The position numbers and the translations under genes are program-made. DNA of 64,000 bases. Source: Achromobacter aegrifaciens. Its GTDB lineage: Bacteria; Pseudomonadota; Gammaproteobacteria; Burkholderiales; Burkholderiaceae_B. This document shows positions 26,280 to 34,861 of the stretch, in pieces. The first letter of the stretch is position 1; each line of letters begins with the position of its first letter. The notes beneath the pieces are model-generated. The model searched no databases. It was not told the origin of the DNA and saw nothing but the letters and a program-made list of their open reading frames with translations. The stretch covers positions 1 to 64,000 of the forward strand of contig NZ_CADIJY010000004.1 of the NCBI RefSeq assembly GCF_902859735.1, given 5' to 3'.

Positions 26280-27235
26280 GCCTGATTTCTCCCACCCTGG
26301 CGCAGCGGATCGAGCAGGCCCGCCAGGCCCAGCTACGCGCCGAGAAAGCGGCGGCCAATAGCGGCTGGCGTCCCAGCAAGGGCGACCGCAAGGACCGCTA
26401 TGCCCGCTGGCACGTCGAGGAAACCGTCGAACAGGACTCCGAGAACTGGCTGCTCAGCTACCTGGACCTGATCACCCTGCTGCTGGCCATGCTGGTCGTG
26501 CTGCTGGCGCTCACGCGGCTGCACGGCGGCGCCTTCGGCCAATCGGAACAACCCGTGGAGCTGGTCGGCACACTGGCCGCCAGCGGCCTGCCCGACTACG
26601 ACGGCGAATACTCCGAATTCGACGCGGTCCAGATTCCGGCAAGCTGGGCGCAGGCCGAAGCCCCGGCCGTTGCCGTGGCCGCAGCCCAGCCTGCCCAGGA
26701 AGGCGAGGTCGTCGCCGACGCCGCCCCGCCGCTGCGCGCGCCCTCCAAGGAATCGCTGGGCCTCGCCGACCTGGGCAAATCGGTGGACGTGATCATCAAC
26801 GAGCAGTCGGTGAGCTTTCGCATCAGCAATGAACTGCTGTTCCCGTCCGGCCAGGCCACCCTCAGCCCCACCGGCCTGGACGTGATCAAGCGCCTGGCCG
26901 CCATCCTCAACAAGAACGAATACCAGGTCTCGGTCGAGGGCCACAGCGACCCCGTGCCCATCCAGACCCGGCAATTCGCGTCCAACTGGGAACTGTCCAG
27001 CAGCCGCGCCACCAGCGTGCTGCGCGAGCTGGTCCGCGACGGCGTATCGGCCCAGCGCCTGCGCGCCGTCGGCTACGCCGAGACCCGCCCCATCGAGTCC
27101 AATGACACCCCGGCAGGCCGCGCGGCCAACCGGCGCGTGGAACTGATCATGGACATCGCGCCCTCGCAGAAGACGGCGCAGGGCGCGACGCCTGGGGCCG
27201 CCGCGGCCGCCCCCGCCCCCGCCGCGAAATCCTGA
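26276..27235 (+). CDS. MotB/OmpA-family stator subunit
   Basis: A 319-residue partner of the MotA-like protein. A cytoplasmic N-terminus of about 55 residues leads into one helix with NWLLSYLDLITLLLAMLVVL, where D64 occupies the place of the ion-carrying aspartate of MotB. An Ala/Pro-rich linker (about 115-165) follows, then an OmpA peptidoglycan-binding domain (about 170-300) with VEGHSDPVP, NWELSSSRATSVLREL and GRAANRRVELIM. It overlaps the previous gene by four bases. A 12-bp GC hairpin follows the stop. Confidence 0.92.
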   Translation: MSLISPTLAQRIEQARQAQLRAEKAAANSGWRPSKGDRKDRYARWHVEETVEQDSENWLLSYLDLITLLLAMLVVLLALTRLHGGAFGQSEQPVELVGTLAASGLPDYDGEYSEFDAVQIPASWAQAEAPAVAVAAAQPAQEGEVVADAAPPLRAPSKESLGLADLGKSVDVIINEQSVSFRISNELLFPSGQATLSPTGLDVIKRLAAILNKNEYQVSVEGHSDPVPIQTRQFASNWELSSSRATSVLRELVRDGVSAQRLRAVGYAETRPIESNDTPAGRAANRRVELIMDIAPSQKTAQGATPGAAAAAPAPAAKS

Positions 27236-27242
27236 TCCGGGC

Positions 27243-27270
27243 CCAGGTCGCGCGCAGCCGCGCGGCCTGG
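27243..27270. terminator. Strong GC hairpin between convergent motB-like and lrp-like genes
   Basis: CCAGGTCGCGCG (27243-27254) pairs with CGCGCGGCCTGG (27259-27270), a 12-bp stem with one G-T pair and a 4-base loop. It lies eight bases past the MotB-like stop and 13 before the end of the convergent Lrp gene. No T-tract follows, so it may serve as a shared 3'-end block. Confidence 0.6.
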
Positions 27271-27283
27271 CTCTCCGCCCGCC

Positions 27284-27736
27284 TCAGAGCGGCACAGGCC
27301 GGTTCCTAAGCACGTTCTTCATCACCAGCGTCGACCGCAATCGCAGCACGCTCGGCAGCGCCGACAGCACGCGGTCATAGAGCGCCTGGAACGCGGGCAG
27401 GTCCTGGGTGACGACGTGCAGCATGTAGTCCGGGTCGCCGAACAGCCGCTGGGCCTGCACCACCTCGGGAATATCGGCCAGGGCTGCCTCGAACGCCGAC
27501 ACCCGGTCGCTGCTGCCTTCGCGCATGGTGACGAAGACGATGGCCGAAAAATTCAGCCCGACCGCGGCCAGATTGATGTTTGCGCCGTAGCCGCTGATGA
27601 CGCCCGCCTCTTCCAGCGCCCGCAGCCGCCGGTGGCACGGAGACAGGCTCAGGCCAACCCGTTCCGCCAGGTCCGTGATGGAAATGCGGCCGTCTTCCTG
27701 CAGCTGCGCAAGAATTTTTCTATCTAAGTCATCCAT
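27284..27736 (-). CDS. Lrp/AsnC-family transcriptional regulator
   Basis: A 150-residue regulator with an N-terminal HTH (MDDLDRKILAQLQEDGRISI, then LAERVGLSLSPCHRRLRALE) and a C-terminal RAM ligand-binding domain (about 70-145, with QRLFGDPDYMLHVVTQDL). I chose the ATG at 27736 to match the family start. Another in-frame ATG lies six codons upstream. It is divergent from a LysE-type exporter, a classic pair in which Lrp-type proteins sense an amino acid and induce its export. Confidence 0.92.
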   Translation of the reverse strand: MDDLDRKILAQLQEDGRISITDLAERVGLSLSPCHRRLRALEEAGVISGYGANINLAAVGLNFSAIVFVTMREGSSDRVSAFEAALADIPEVVQAQRLFGDPDYMLHVVTQDLPAFQALYDRVLSALPSVLRLRSTLVMKNVLRNRPVPL

Positions 27737-27836
27737 GGGGAAGATTCTACCCATAACTATGTATTTTCAGGTAGATAGCAGGAGCACCTCCCCTTGCTTC
27801 GCCGATAACATTCCCCGCCTGAGATTCATTTGGGGT

Positions 27837-28469
27837 ATGCAGTTGGAAACCGGCAATCTGGTGGCGTTTTGGCTTGTTTCGCTTTCTTTGGTTGTCGTCC
27901 CGGGCGCGGATTGGGCGTATGCCATATCCGCCGGCTTACGGGACAAGGCCGTCCTTCCCGCCGTCGCGGGCATGTTGACCGGCTATCTGATGATCACCAT
28001 GGTGGTCGCGGCGGGCATAGGGGCGCTGGTTGCGAGCGAACCCGCCATCCTCACCGTGCTGACGCTGGTCGGCGCGGCGTATCTGCTCTGGCTGGGGGCC
28101 AACGTGCTGGCGCATCCGTCGGAGCCCATAGCGGGTGACGCGCGGGCCGCGGGGCATTGGCTGGGCTGGGCCGCAAGAGGTTTCGCCGTCAGCGGCGTGA
28201 ACCCCAAGGCCATCCTGCTGTTCCTGGCCTTGCTGCCGCAATTCACCAGCCGCGACGGCGCCTGGCCGATTTCCACGCAGATCACGGCGTTGGGAATCCT
28301 GCAGATCCTCAATTGCGCCGTCATCTACACCCTGGTGGGCCTGGGGTCGAAGGCGGTGCTGCAATCGCGCCCGGTGGCCGCGCGCAGGGTCAGCCAGTTC
28401 TCGGGCCTGGCCATGATCGTCATTGCGCTGATCCTGTTCGGCGAACAGGTCGCCGTGTTGATGGCCTGA
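27837..28469 (+). CDS. LysE-family amino-acid exporter
   Basis: A 210-residue inner-membrane protein with about six helices. The segment SLSLVVVPGADWAYAISAGL carries the LysE/RhtB family P-G motif, and GVNPKAILLFLALLPQF is the second family hallmark (NPK in helix 4). Such proteins export amino acids or their derivatives to relieve overload. The gene is divergent from the Lrp-type regulator, its likely activator. GGGG is only one base from the ATG, so the start is not well supported by a ribosome-binding site. Confidence 0.9.
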   Translation: MQLETGNLVAFWLVSLSLVVVPGADWAYAISAGLRDKAVLPAVAGMLTGYLMITMVVAAGIGALVASEPAILTVLTLVGAAYLLWLGANVLAHPSEPIAGDARAAGHWLGWAARGFAVSGVNPKAILLFLALLPQFTSRDGAWPISTQITALGILQILNCAVIYTLVGLGSKAVLQSRPVAARRVSQFSGLAMIVIALILFGEQVAVLMA

Positions 28470-28486
28470 CCCAGGCGAGGCGGGCC

Positions 28487-30223
28487 TCAATCTCCAGGAT
28501 GCCCGCCGCCCCCGCTCTCCAGGTAACTGTCCACCGCGCTGCCCACCGTGGGATGGAAGCGGTCGTCGCCAAAAACCTCGGTCAGTTCGAAGCGCTTGAG
28601 CTTGTCGCGCACGGGGTCCTTCATTTCCGCGAAATGCAGCGCCGCGCCTTGCTGGGCCAGGCTGCGGCTGAGTTCGCGCAGCATGTCCGCCGACGTGACG
28701 TCCACACTGGTGACCGGCTCGGCAGCCACCACCACCCGGCGCACCGGCGTGGGCGAGGCCTCCACGGCTTCCATCAGGCGTTGCTGGAAGAGTTCGGCAT
28801 TGGCGAAGAACAGCGGCGCGTCCCAGCGGAACAGCACCAGGCCGTCGATCAGTGCAGCATTCGGATAGCGTTTCAGGTCGTGGTAGCCGCGCAGGTTGGG
28901 CACGCGGCCCAGCACGGCGAAGTGCGGACGCCAGCCGTCCCACAGGAATTCGATCACGGCGATCAGCACGGCCAGGCAGATGCCGGGAATGGCGCCGAAC
29001 ACGGCCACGCCGGCAAAGCACGCCATCGACAGCCAGAACTCCCATTGCTGGATACGGTAGATGCGGCGCAGGTCCTTGAATTCAAAGAGGCCGATGGCCG
29101 CCGCGATCACCACCGCGGCCAGCGCGCTGTTCGGCAGATAGCGCAGCAGGTTGGGCGCTGCGACCAGCAGCCCCGCGACGGCAAGCGCGCCCACCACGCC
29201 CGTGAGCTGCGTGCGCGAACCCGCCGCCTCGGCCACCGGCGTGCGCGAAGCGCTGCTGCTGATCGGAAAGCCCTGGAAGAAGCCGGCCGCCAGGTTGGCC
29301 ACGCCCAGGCCCACCATTTCCTGGTTCGGATCGACCCGCGTGTTGGTACGCGCGGCGTAGGTGCGCGACAGCACGCTGGTGTCGGCGAAGGCGATCAGCG
29401 CCACCGCGCAGCCGCCCAGCGCGATCTTGACCAGGTCCGCGTTGCTGAGCCAGGGCAAGACGAACTTGGGCAGCCCCTGCGGGATTTCGCCCAGCACTTT
29501 CACGCCCTGCGAGTCCAGGTGGAACAGGCTGACGGCCAGTGTCGCCAGAATCACCGCGATCAGGATGCCCGGCACGCGCTCGTAGCGTTTGAGCAGCAGG
29601 ATCACCGCCAAAGTCGCCGCCCCTACCCCGAAGCTGTACCAGTTGGTCTGCCCCTGGTAAACGGCCTGGCCCAGCTGCACCAGTTCGCGCAGCGGGCCGG
29701 CGTCTTCGATGGAGATGGCAAACAGCTTGGGCAACTGGCTGACCAGCACCGTCAGCGCAATGCCGTTCATGTAGCCATAGCGGATCGGCTTGGACAGCAG
29801 TTCGGTGATGAAACCCAGCCGCAGCAATCCCATCACGATGCAGAACAGCCCGGCGACCAGCGCCATCAGGCTGGCCGCGGCCACCGCGCGCATCGGATCG
29901 CCTTCGGAAACGCTGAGCACCACCGCCAGGATGGGCGCTGCCAAAGCGGAGTCCGGTCCCAGCACCAGGATCCGGCTGGGGCCGAACAGCGCATAGGCCA
30001 ATAGTGGAATGATGGTGGCATAAAGGCCATAAACGCCCGGGACGCCGGACGCTTCGGCATAGGCAATGCCGACCGGCACCAGCATGGTCGTCAGCACCAG
30101 GCCGGCGGCCACGTCCTTGGGCAGCCAGGCGGCCTGATACGACCTGAGCATCGCCAATCCGGGCAGCCAGCGCAGCCAGCCGGCGGCGGTCACATCCTTG
30201 GAGGCGGAAGTATGGGATGCCAT
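28487..30223 (-). CDS. SulP-family anion transporter with STAS domain
   Basis: A 578-residue transporter. The N-terminal hydrophobic part includes DVAAGLVLTTMLVPVGIAYA and GLYATIIPLLAYALFGPS, the SulP signature. About 12-14 helices follow to about residue 430, then a cytoplasmic STAS domain (about 450-570) with AALIDGLVLFRWDAPLFFAN. GAAGG sits five bases before ATG 30223. Family members carry sulfate, bicarbonate or dicarboxylates, and the substrate here is not readable from sequence. It converges with the LysE gene, with a 17-bp gap. Confidence 0.92.
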   Translation of the reverse strand: MASHTSASKDVTAAGWLRWLPGLAMLRSYQAAWLPKDVAAGLVLTTMLVPVGIAYAEASGVPGVYGLYATIIPLLAYALFGPSRILVLGPDSALAAPILAVVLSVSEGDPMRAVAAASLMALVAGLFCIVMGLLRLGFITELLSKPIRYGYMNGIALTVLVSQLPKLFAISIEDAGPLRELVQLGQAVYQGQTNWYSFGVGAATLAVILLLKRYERVPGILIAVILATLAVSLFHLDSQGVKVLGEIPQGLPKFVLPWLSNADLVKIALGGCAVALIAFADTSVLSRTYAARTNTRVDPNQEMVGLGVANLAAGFFQGFPISSSASRTPVAEAAGSRTQLTGVVGALAVAGLLVAAPNLLRYLPNSALAAVVIAAAIGLFEFKDLRRIYRIQQWEFWLSMACFAGVAVFGAIPGICLAVLIAVIEFLWDGWRPHFAVLGRVPNLRGYHDLKRYPNAALIDGLVLFRWDAPLFFANAELFQQRLMEAVEASPTPVRRVVVAAEPVTSVDVTSADMLRELSRSLAQQGAALHFAEMKDPVRDKLKRFELTEVFGDDRFHPTVGSAVDSYLESGGGGHPGD

Positions 30224-30382
30224 GGGACCTTCGCAGTGTGGACGGGCGTGCCGGCAGAGCATGTCAGGCTGCAAATCCGGTAGCGCCGATTCCGTAGTCT
30301 GACGCATTATTCATGCTTGCGGGTAGCCATGACGGCGCATGGCGCGACGCCTATCCTTATACAGACACGGGCAAGAATCCAC

Positions 30383-30811
30383 ATGACGCAGATGCGCAAT
30401 CCCGAAGACATCCCAGGCGCGTTCCAGGCCGCTTGGAACGACCACGACATGCAGGCGCTGGGCGCGCTGTTCCATGAGGACGCGACGTTCGTGAACCGGT
30501 TCGGCCACTATGTGCGCGGCGTCGAGGAAATCGTCAAGATGCATGCTCCCATCCACGCCAGCATCTACAGCGATTCCACGCTGGCGAACGAACTCGTTGA
30601 CGTGACGCCAGTCGGCGCCGACGCAGCGATCGTGCACTTCTGGAGTCGTCTGGCGGCCGGCGCGGCGCATCCAGCGGGCGCCCATGCCGTCGACACCATG
30701 ATTCTTGCCGTGCTGACGCGGCAGGCCGGCGCCTGGCGTATCCAGGCGCTGGAGAACGTCACGCTGGTGAATCCCCGGACGGGAGTGGCAGTGTTGCGGG
30801 ACGGTAGCTGA
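30383..30811 (+). CDS. SnoaL-like SgcJ/EcaC-family protein
   Basis: A 142-residue NTF2-fold protein. The helix IPGAFQAAWNDHDMQALGAL leads into FHEDATFVNRFGHYVRG, and the C-terminal strands (GAWRIQALENVTLVNP) are typical of the SgcJ/EcaC/DUF4440 group. I chose ATG 30383 by homology, though the frame opens earlier. It may belong with the neighbouring sigma-factor cluster, but it has its own 110-bp spacer. The function is unknown. Confidence 0.75.
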   Translation: MTQMRNPEDIPGAFQAAWNDHDMQALGALFHEDATFVNRFGHYVRGVEEIVKMHAPIHASIYSDSTLANELVDVTPVGADAAIVHFWSRLAAGAAHPAGAHAVDTMILAVLTRQAGAWRIQALENVTLVNPRTGVAVLRDGS

Positions 30812-30928
30812 GTCCGCCGCCTACCTCTGCTTACAAAGAACGCCGGGCGACGTATTGCAGGATGGCACCGGCGCAACAAATAGCGGTAATCTGGCGAACC
30901 TTATCGGCAGTCCGAACTGGAAGATCCC

Positions 30929-31282
30929 ATGTCCTATCTGCTTTTCATCGTCGAACCGGTGGGCCAGCGCGCCCAGCGCACGCCCGAAGAGGGCCGCGAA
31001 GCCTACGCGCAGATGCTGCGCTATGCGGAAGACCTGAGTTCGCGCGGCCTGTTGGCGCGCGCGGAATCCCTGAAGTCCGAATCGGAAGCCGTGCGCCTGC
31101 GGATCCGCGACGGCGAACGTTCCCTGGTGGACGGCCCCTATGCCGAGGCCAAGGAAATGATAGGCGGCTTCTTCCTGCTGAACTGCGATACCCGGGAAGA
31201 GGCGCTGGCGCTGGCGGCCGAGTGTCCGGCCGCCCAGTGGGCCACGATTGAGGTCCGCGAACTGGGCCCCTGCTTCATGTAG
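30929..31282 (+). CDS. YCII/DGPF-family protein
   Basis: A 117-residue protein of the YCII-related family. The central RDGERSLVDGPYAEAKEMIG contains the D-G-P-[FY] motif and the C-terminus has the ferredoxin-like-fold pattern. Proteins of this type are the characteristic genomic partners of ECF42 sigma factors; whether they bind a ligand or catalyse a reaction is not known. It stands about 1.7 kb before the sigma gene, with a divergent lipoprotein in between. Confidence 0.88.
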   Translation: MSYLLFIVEPVGQRAQRTPEEGREAYAQMLRYAEDLSSRGLLARAESLKSESEAVRLRIRDGERSLVDGPYAEAKEMIGGFFLLNCDTREEALALAAECPAAQWATIEVRELGPCFM

Positions 31283-31333
31283 GCACGCGATCCATGCTGG
31301 ACCTGCGGCTGGCGCGCGCGCCAGCCGCAAGAT

Positions 31334-31486
31334 TCAACAGTTTCCTTTCTTGGCCTGGCCCGGCGGACAGAAACCGCCACGGCCGCCGCCGTCATGAGGA
31401 TCGACGATGACCGCGCCACTGGGGGTATAGACGGCACAGCCCGTCAGCAAGGAAGCCAGCAAGGCAAGACTGCACAGGATTTTCAT
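31334..31486 (-). CDS. Small lipoprotein
   Basis: A 50-residue protein. MKILCSLALLASLLTGC gives a signal segment with lipobox LLTGC (Cys17), followed by AVYTPSGAVIVDPHDGGG and a C-terminal FCPPGQAKKGNC. The cysteines in the tail could form a disulfide. I recall short lipoproteins with the same CPPGQAKKGNC ending in related bacteria, so I treat it as real despite its size and weak ribosome-binding site. It lies antisense between the two DGPF genes. Confidence 0.7.
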   Translation of the reverse strand: MKILCSLALLASLLTGCAVYTPSGAVIVDPHDGGGRGGFCPPGQAKKGNC

Positions 31487-31620
31487 ATTGGTGTTCAAAG
31501 TTGTGGACGCTGCGAGTGTATGGAGGCGCGCTGCAACCAGGGCTGTGCCTTTGTAACGGTGTGCAGGATCAGGCCGGTCCGCCCGCTTTCTTGGTAGTTA
31601 CCCTAGGTTCATCATTTTTC

Positions 31621-31647
31621 TGTCGATTCCGCGTCTTGCCGTTCGTC
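31621..31647 (+). promoter_or_regulatory. Candidate ECF42 promoter
   Basis: TGTCGA (31621-31626), a 17-base spacer and CGTC (31644-31647) lie 55 bases before the DGPF gene at 31702. From memory, ECF42 sigma factors recognise TGTCGA at -35 and a CGA/TC-type -10, so this fits an autoregulated promoter of the sigma operon. No equally good copy is seen before the first DGPF gene at 30929. Confidence 0.6.
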
Positions 31648-31701
31648 GTGCCAGTACAAGCCCCCCTCGGGCCTTGTAGTCAGAATCGAGGAGTCCCAGG
31701 A

Positions 31702-32112
31702 ATGCGATACATGATCATCGTCCGCGCCACGCCGGACAGCGAAGCCGGCGTGATGCCCCAGGAAAGCCTGCTGGCCGCCATGGCGACCTATCACGAGGCG
31801 CTGGCCAAGGCCGGCGTGCTGCTGGACGCCAATGGCTTGCACCCCTCTTCCAAGGGCTGGCGGGTGCAGTACGACAAGGACCAGCGCACGGTGGTCGACG
31901 GCCCGTTCGCCGAGACCAAGGAGTTGATCGCCGGCTACACCATGATCCAGGTCCGCTCGCGCGAGGAGGCCATGCAATGGGCGCTGCGCTTTCCCCAGCC
32001 CTTCCCCGGCCAGTCCTGCGCCGTCGAAGTGCGGCAGGTCTTCGAACTGGACGAATTCGGCCCCAGCGAGGGAGTCGAACGCTACCGGCGGATATCCGGC
32101 AATGGCCAATGA
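31702..32112 (+). CDS. YCII/DGPF-family protein
   Basis: A 136-residue member of the DGPF family: it starts MRYMIIVRATPDSEAGVMPQ and contains KDQRTVVDGPFAETKELIAG with the D-G-P-F motif. GAGGAG lies eight bases before the chosen ATG. It is the first gene after the candidate ECF42 promoter and heads the operon with the VOC protein and the sigma factor. It probably acts in the same signalling or response pathway as the sigma factor. Confidence 0.92.
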   Translation: MRYMIIVRATPDSEAGVMPQESLLAAMATYHEALAKAGVLLDANGLHPSSKGWRVQYDKDQRTVVDGPFAETKELIAGYTMIQVRSREEAMQWALRFPQPFPGQSCAVEVRQVFELDEFGPSEGVERYRRISGNGQ

Positions 32113-32239
32113 GCGGCTGAACCACGCCGCCAAACCGGTGCATCTCTTTTGCAACATGGACAGCATGGTCGGGAAGGATTTCGAAGACGGGCTGGCCAAC
32201 CTCAGGACCCTGGCGGAAAGGCGCCAGGACACACACTAA
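32102..32239 (+). CDS. Possible 45-residue protein in the sigma-factor operon
   Basis: An ATG overlapping the last 11 bases of the DGPF gene opens a 45-codon frame (MANERLNHAAKPVHLFCNMD at the start), ending 18 bases before the VOC gene. It fills the only gap in the operon and would be translationally coupled, but it lacks a clear ribosome-binding site and I recognise no family. It could be a remnant of a longer gene. Confidence 0.35.
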   Translation: MANERLNHAAKPVHLFCNMDSMVGKDFEDGLANLRTLAERRQDTH

Positions 32240-32257
32240 AAAGGAAGCGGGAACATC

Positions 32258-32665
32258 ATGCACAACCAGATCTTCGTCAATCTCCCCATCGCTGACATGC
32301 AGAAATCGCAGGCTTTCTTCAAGAGCCTGGGCTTCAGCTTCAATCCGCAGTTCACCAACGACCAGGGCGCCTGCATGGTCGTGAGCGACAGCATCTACGT
32401 CATGCTGCTGGTGAAGGACTTTTTTCAGACCTTCACCGGCAAGCCGGTAGCCGATGCCACCAAGACCACCGAGGTGCTGATCGCGCTGTCCTGCGACAGC
32501 CGCGCCGAAGTGGACGAGCAGGTGAAGCGCGCCCTCGCCGCCGGCGGCACCGCTCCGCGCCAGCCCCAGGACCACGGGTTCATGTACGCGCATGGCTTCG
32601 AGGATCTGGACGGCCACGTCTGGGAGCTGGTGTACATGGCCCCTGGCGAAGTGCCCAACGCATGA
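32258..32665 (+). CDS. VOC-superfamily (glyoxalase/bleomycin-resistance-like) protein
   Basis: A 135-residue protein that starts MHNQIFVNLPIADMQKSQAF and continues FKSLGFSFN, with GFMYAHGFEDLDGHVWELVY at the C-terminus, the paired beta-alpha-beta-beta-beta pattern of the VOC fold. Many family members bind a divalent metal and an electrophile or antibiotic. It is within the ECF42 operon, and its stop overlaps the sigma-factor start (ATGA). AAAGGAAG precedes the ATG. Confidence 0.9.
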   Translation: MHNQIFVNLPIADMQKSQAFFKSLGFSFNPQFTNDQGACMVVSDSIYVMLLVKDFFQTFTGKPVADATKTTEVLIALSCDSRAEVDEQVKRALAAGGTAPRQPQDHGFMYAHGFEDLDGHVWELVYMAPGEVPNA

Positions 32666-33939
32666 CGCGGGAGGCCGTGCATCGCGCCATCGAGGCGGTC
32701 TGGCGGATCGAATCCGCCAGCGTCATCGCCGGCGTCGCGCGCCTGGTGCGCGACGTCGGACTGGCTGAAGAGCTGGCGCAGGATGCCTTGGTCGCCGCCC
32801 TGGAACGCTGGCCCGAAACCGGCGTGCCGGACAACCCGGGAGCGTGGCTGATGACTACCGCCAAGAATCGCGCGCGCGACCGCCTGCGGCTGGACGCGCT
32901 GCATACGCGCAAGCACGAGCAGATCGGGCACGAGCTGGAGGCCCTGCAGGCCGACGTCGAGCCCGATTTCGTCGACGCGCTGGACGCCGCGCGCCAGGAC
33001 GACATCGGCGACGACCTGCTGCGGCTGGTGTTCACCGCCTGCCATCCGCTGTTGTCCACCGAGGCGCGCGTGGCGCTCACCCTGCGCCTTTTGGGCGGGC
33101 TGACCACCGCCGAGATCGCGCGCGCTTTCCTGGCCTCGGAATCCACCATCGCGCAGCGCATCGTGCGCGCCAAGCGCAGCCTGTCCGCGGCCAACGTGCC
33201 GTTTGAAGTCCCCCGGGCCGAGGAGCGCGCGCCGCGCCTGGCGTCGGTACTGGAAGTGATCTACCTGATTTTCAATGAGGGCTATTCCGCGACGTCCGGT
33301 GATGACTGGATGCGTCCCGCGCTGTGCGACGAGGCGCTGCGCCTGGGCCGCATCCTGGCCCAGCTGGCGCCGGGCGAAAGCGAGGTCCACGGACTGGCGG
33401 CGCTGATGGAATTGCAGGCGTCGCGCCTGCATGCCCGCACCGACGCGCAGGGCCGTCCCGTCCTGCTGATGGAGCAGGACCGCAACCGTTGGGACCCCCT
33501 GCTGATCCGCCGCGGATTGGCGGCGCTGGCGCTGTCGGACAGTCTGGGAGCCCCGCGCGGCCCTTACGCCTTGCAGGCCGAACTGGCCGCCTGCCACGCC
33601 CGGGCGCGCACGCCCGAGGAAACCGATTGGCCGCGCATCGTGGCGCTGTACGACGCGTTGGCCCAGGCCGCGCCCTCGCCAGTCGTGGAGCTGAACCGCG
33701 CCGTCGCCGTCGGCATGGCATTCGGCCCCCAGGCCGGGCTGGACCTGGCCGACCATTTGGCACAGGAACCGGCGCTGGCCAACTACCACTGGCTACCCAG
33801 CGTGCGCGCGGACCTGCTGGCCAAGCTGGGGCGCAAGTCTGAGGCCTGCGCCGAGTTCGAACGCGCGGCCGGCATGACGCGCAATGCGCGCGAACGCGAA
33901 CTGCTGCTGGCGCGGGCGCGCGACATGTCCGGTTCCTGA
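32662..33939 (+). CDS. ECF42-type RNA polymerase sigma factor with C-terminal extension
   Basis: A 425-residue sigma factor. Region 2 (about 20-90) includes VGLAEELAQDALVAALERWP and PGAWLMTTAKNRARDRLRLD. Region 4 (about 125-175) includes LLGGLTTAEIARAFLASEST and IAQRIVRAKRSL. The remaining 250 residues form a helical TPR-like extension starting VIYLIFNEGYSATSGDDWMR. This extension, and linkage with DGPF-domain proteins, define the ECF42 group, in which the extension rather than an anti-sigma factor is thought to control activity. There is no anti-sigma gene here, consistent with that. It is translated in overlap with the VOC gene. Confidence 0.93.
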   Translation: MTREAVHRAIEAVWRIESASVIAGVARLVRDVGLAEELAQDALVAALERWPETGVPDNPGAWLMTTAKNRARDRLRLDALHTRKHEQIGHELEALQADVEPDFVDALDAARQDDIGDDLLRLVFTACHPLLSTEARVALTLRLLGGLTTAEIARAFLASESTIAQRIVRAKRSLSAANVPFEVPRAEERAPRLASVLEVIYLIFNEGYSATSGDDWMRPALCDEALRLGRILAQLAPGESEVHGLAALMELQASRLHARTDAQGRPVLLMEQDRNRWDPLLIRRGLAALALSDSLGAPRGPYALQAELAACHARARTPEETDWPRIVALYDALAQAAPSPVVELNRAVAVGMAFGPQAGLDLADHLAQEPALANYHWLPSVRADLLAKLGRKSEACAEFERAAGMTRNARERELLLARARDMSGS

Positions 33940-33991
33940 GCGCGCGGCCCAAGGGGCGCTGCGGCGCTTGCCGGCATGCTTAAATCCAATC

Positions 33992-34861
33992 ATGCGCCCC
34001 GCCGACCATGCCCTCTCCGACCTTGCCGCGCCCGTCATGCCGGGCGTGCCGCAGGCGTTCGAGCATCCCGGCGACCGCGCCGAGTTCCGGCAGGCGGCGC
34101 ACCTGCCCGGCGTGGAGCTGTACCGCGCGCACATCGTCCGCTACGCCTTCGAGCCACATACCCACGAAGCCTACGGGCTGGGCGCGATCGAGTCCGGCGT
34201 CGAGCGCTTCCGCTACCGGGGGGCGGAGCATCTGGCGCCCTCGGGCTCGGTGGTGCTGATGAACCCCGACGAATTGCATACCGGCCGCGCCGAAACCGAG
34301 GGCGGCTGGCGCTACCGCATGGTCTACCTGGACCCGGACGTGGTGGCCCGCGTCACCGGCGAAAGCGGCTGGTGGTTCGATACGGCGGTCGGCCATGACG
34401 CGGCCGGCGCGCAGCGCGTCACCGCGCTGCTGGACACCTTATGGCAGGCGCGCGAACCGCTGGCGTTCGACAGCGCCTTGTACGCGCTGCTGGGCGAGTT
34501 TCGCCGCCACGCGCGTGTGCCGCGCACGGCCAGGGACACCGGCGCGCCGCGCTTTGCGCCCGTCATCGATTACCTGCGCGCCAACCTGGCGCGCCGCCTG
34601 ACGCTGGACGAGCTCGCGGCCGTGGCCGGCCTCAGCCCTTTTCATTTCCTGCGCAGCTTCCAGGCGCAATACCACGCCACGCCGCAGCAGATGCTGATGG
34701 CGCTGCGGCTGTTCGAAGCCAAGCGCCGGCTGGCCGCGGGCGAATCGCCTGCCCAGGTGGCGCTGGCCTCGGGACTGACCGACCAGGCGCATCTGACCCG
34801 CGCCTTCTCGCGCCGCTACGGCGTCACGCCCGCGCGCTACCAAAAGCAAGTCCGCGCCTGA
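33992..34861 (+). CDS. AraC-family regulator (AraC-binding cupin domain)
   Basis: A 289-residue regulator. The N-terminal arm and cupin (about 20-150) have HIVRYAFEPHTHEAYGLGAI and LMNPDELHTGRAE. The C-terminal AraC HTH pair (about 185-285) has LDELAAVAGLSPFHFLRSFQ and ALASGLTDQAHLTRAFSRRY. I chose ATG 33992. It lies 82 bp upstream of an EamA-type exporter in the same direction, a common regulator-transporter arrangement. Confidence 0.92.
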   Translation: MRPADHALSDLAAPVMPGVPQAFEHPGDRAEFRQAAHLPGVELYRAHIVRYAFEPHTHEAYGLGAIESGVERFRYRGAEHLAPSGSVVLMNPDELHTGRAETEGGWRYRMVYLDPDVVARVTGESGWWFDTAVGHDAAGAQRVTALLDTLWQAREPLAFDSALYALLGEFRRHARVPRTARDTGAPRFAPVIDYLRANLARRLTLDELAAVAGLSPFHFLRSFQAQYHATPQQMLMALRLFEAKRRLAAGESPAQVALASGLTDQAHLTRAFSRRYGVTPARYQKQVRA

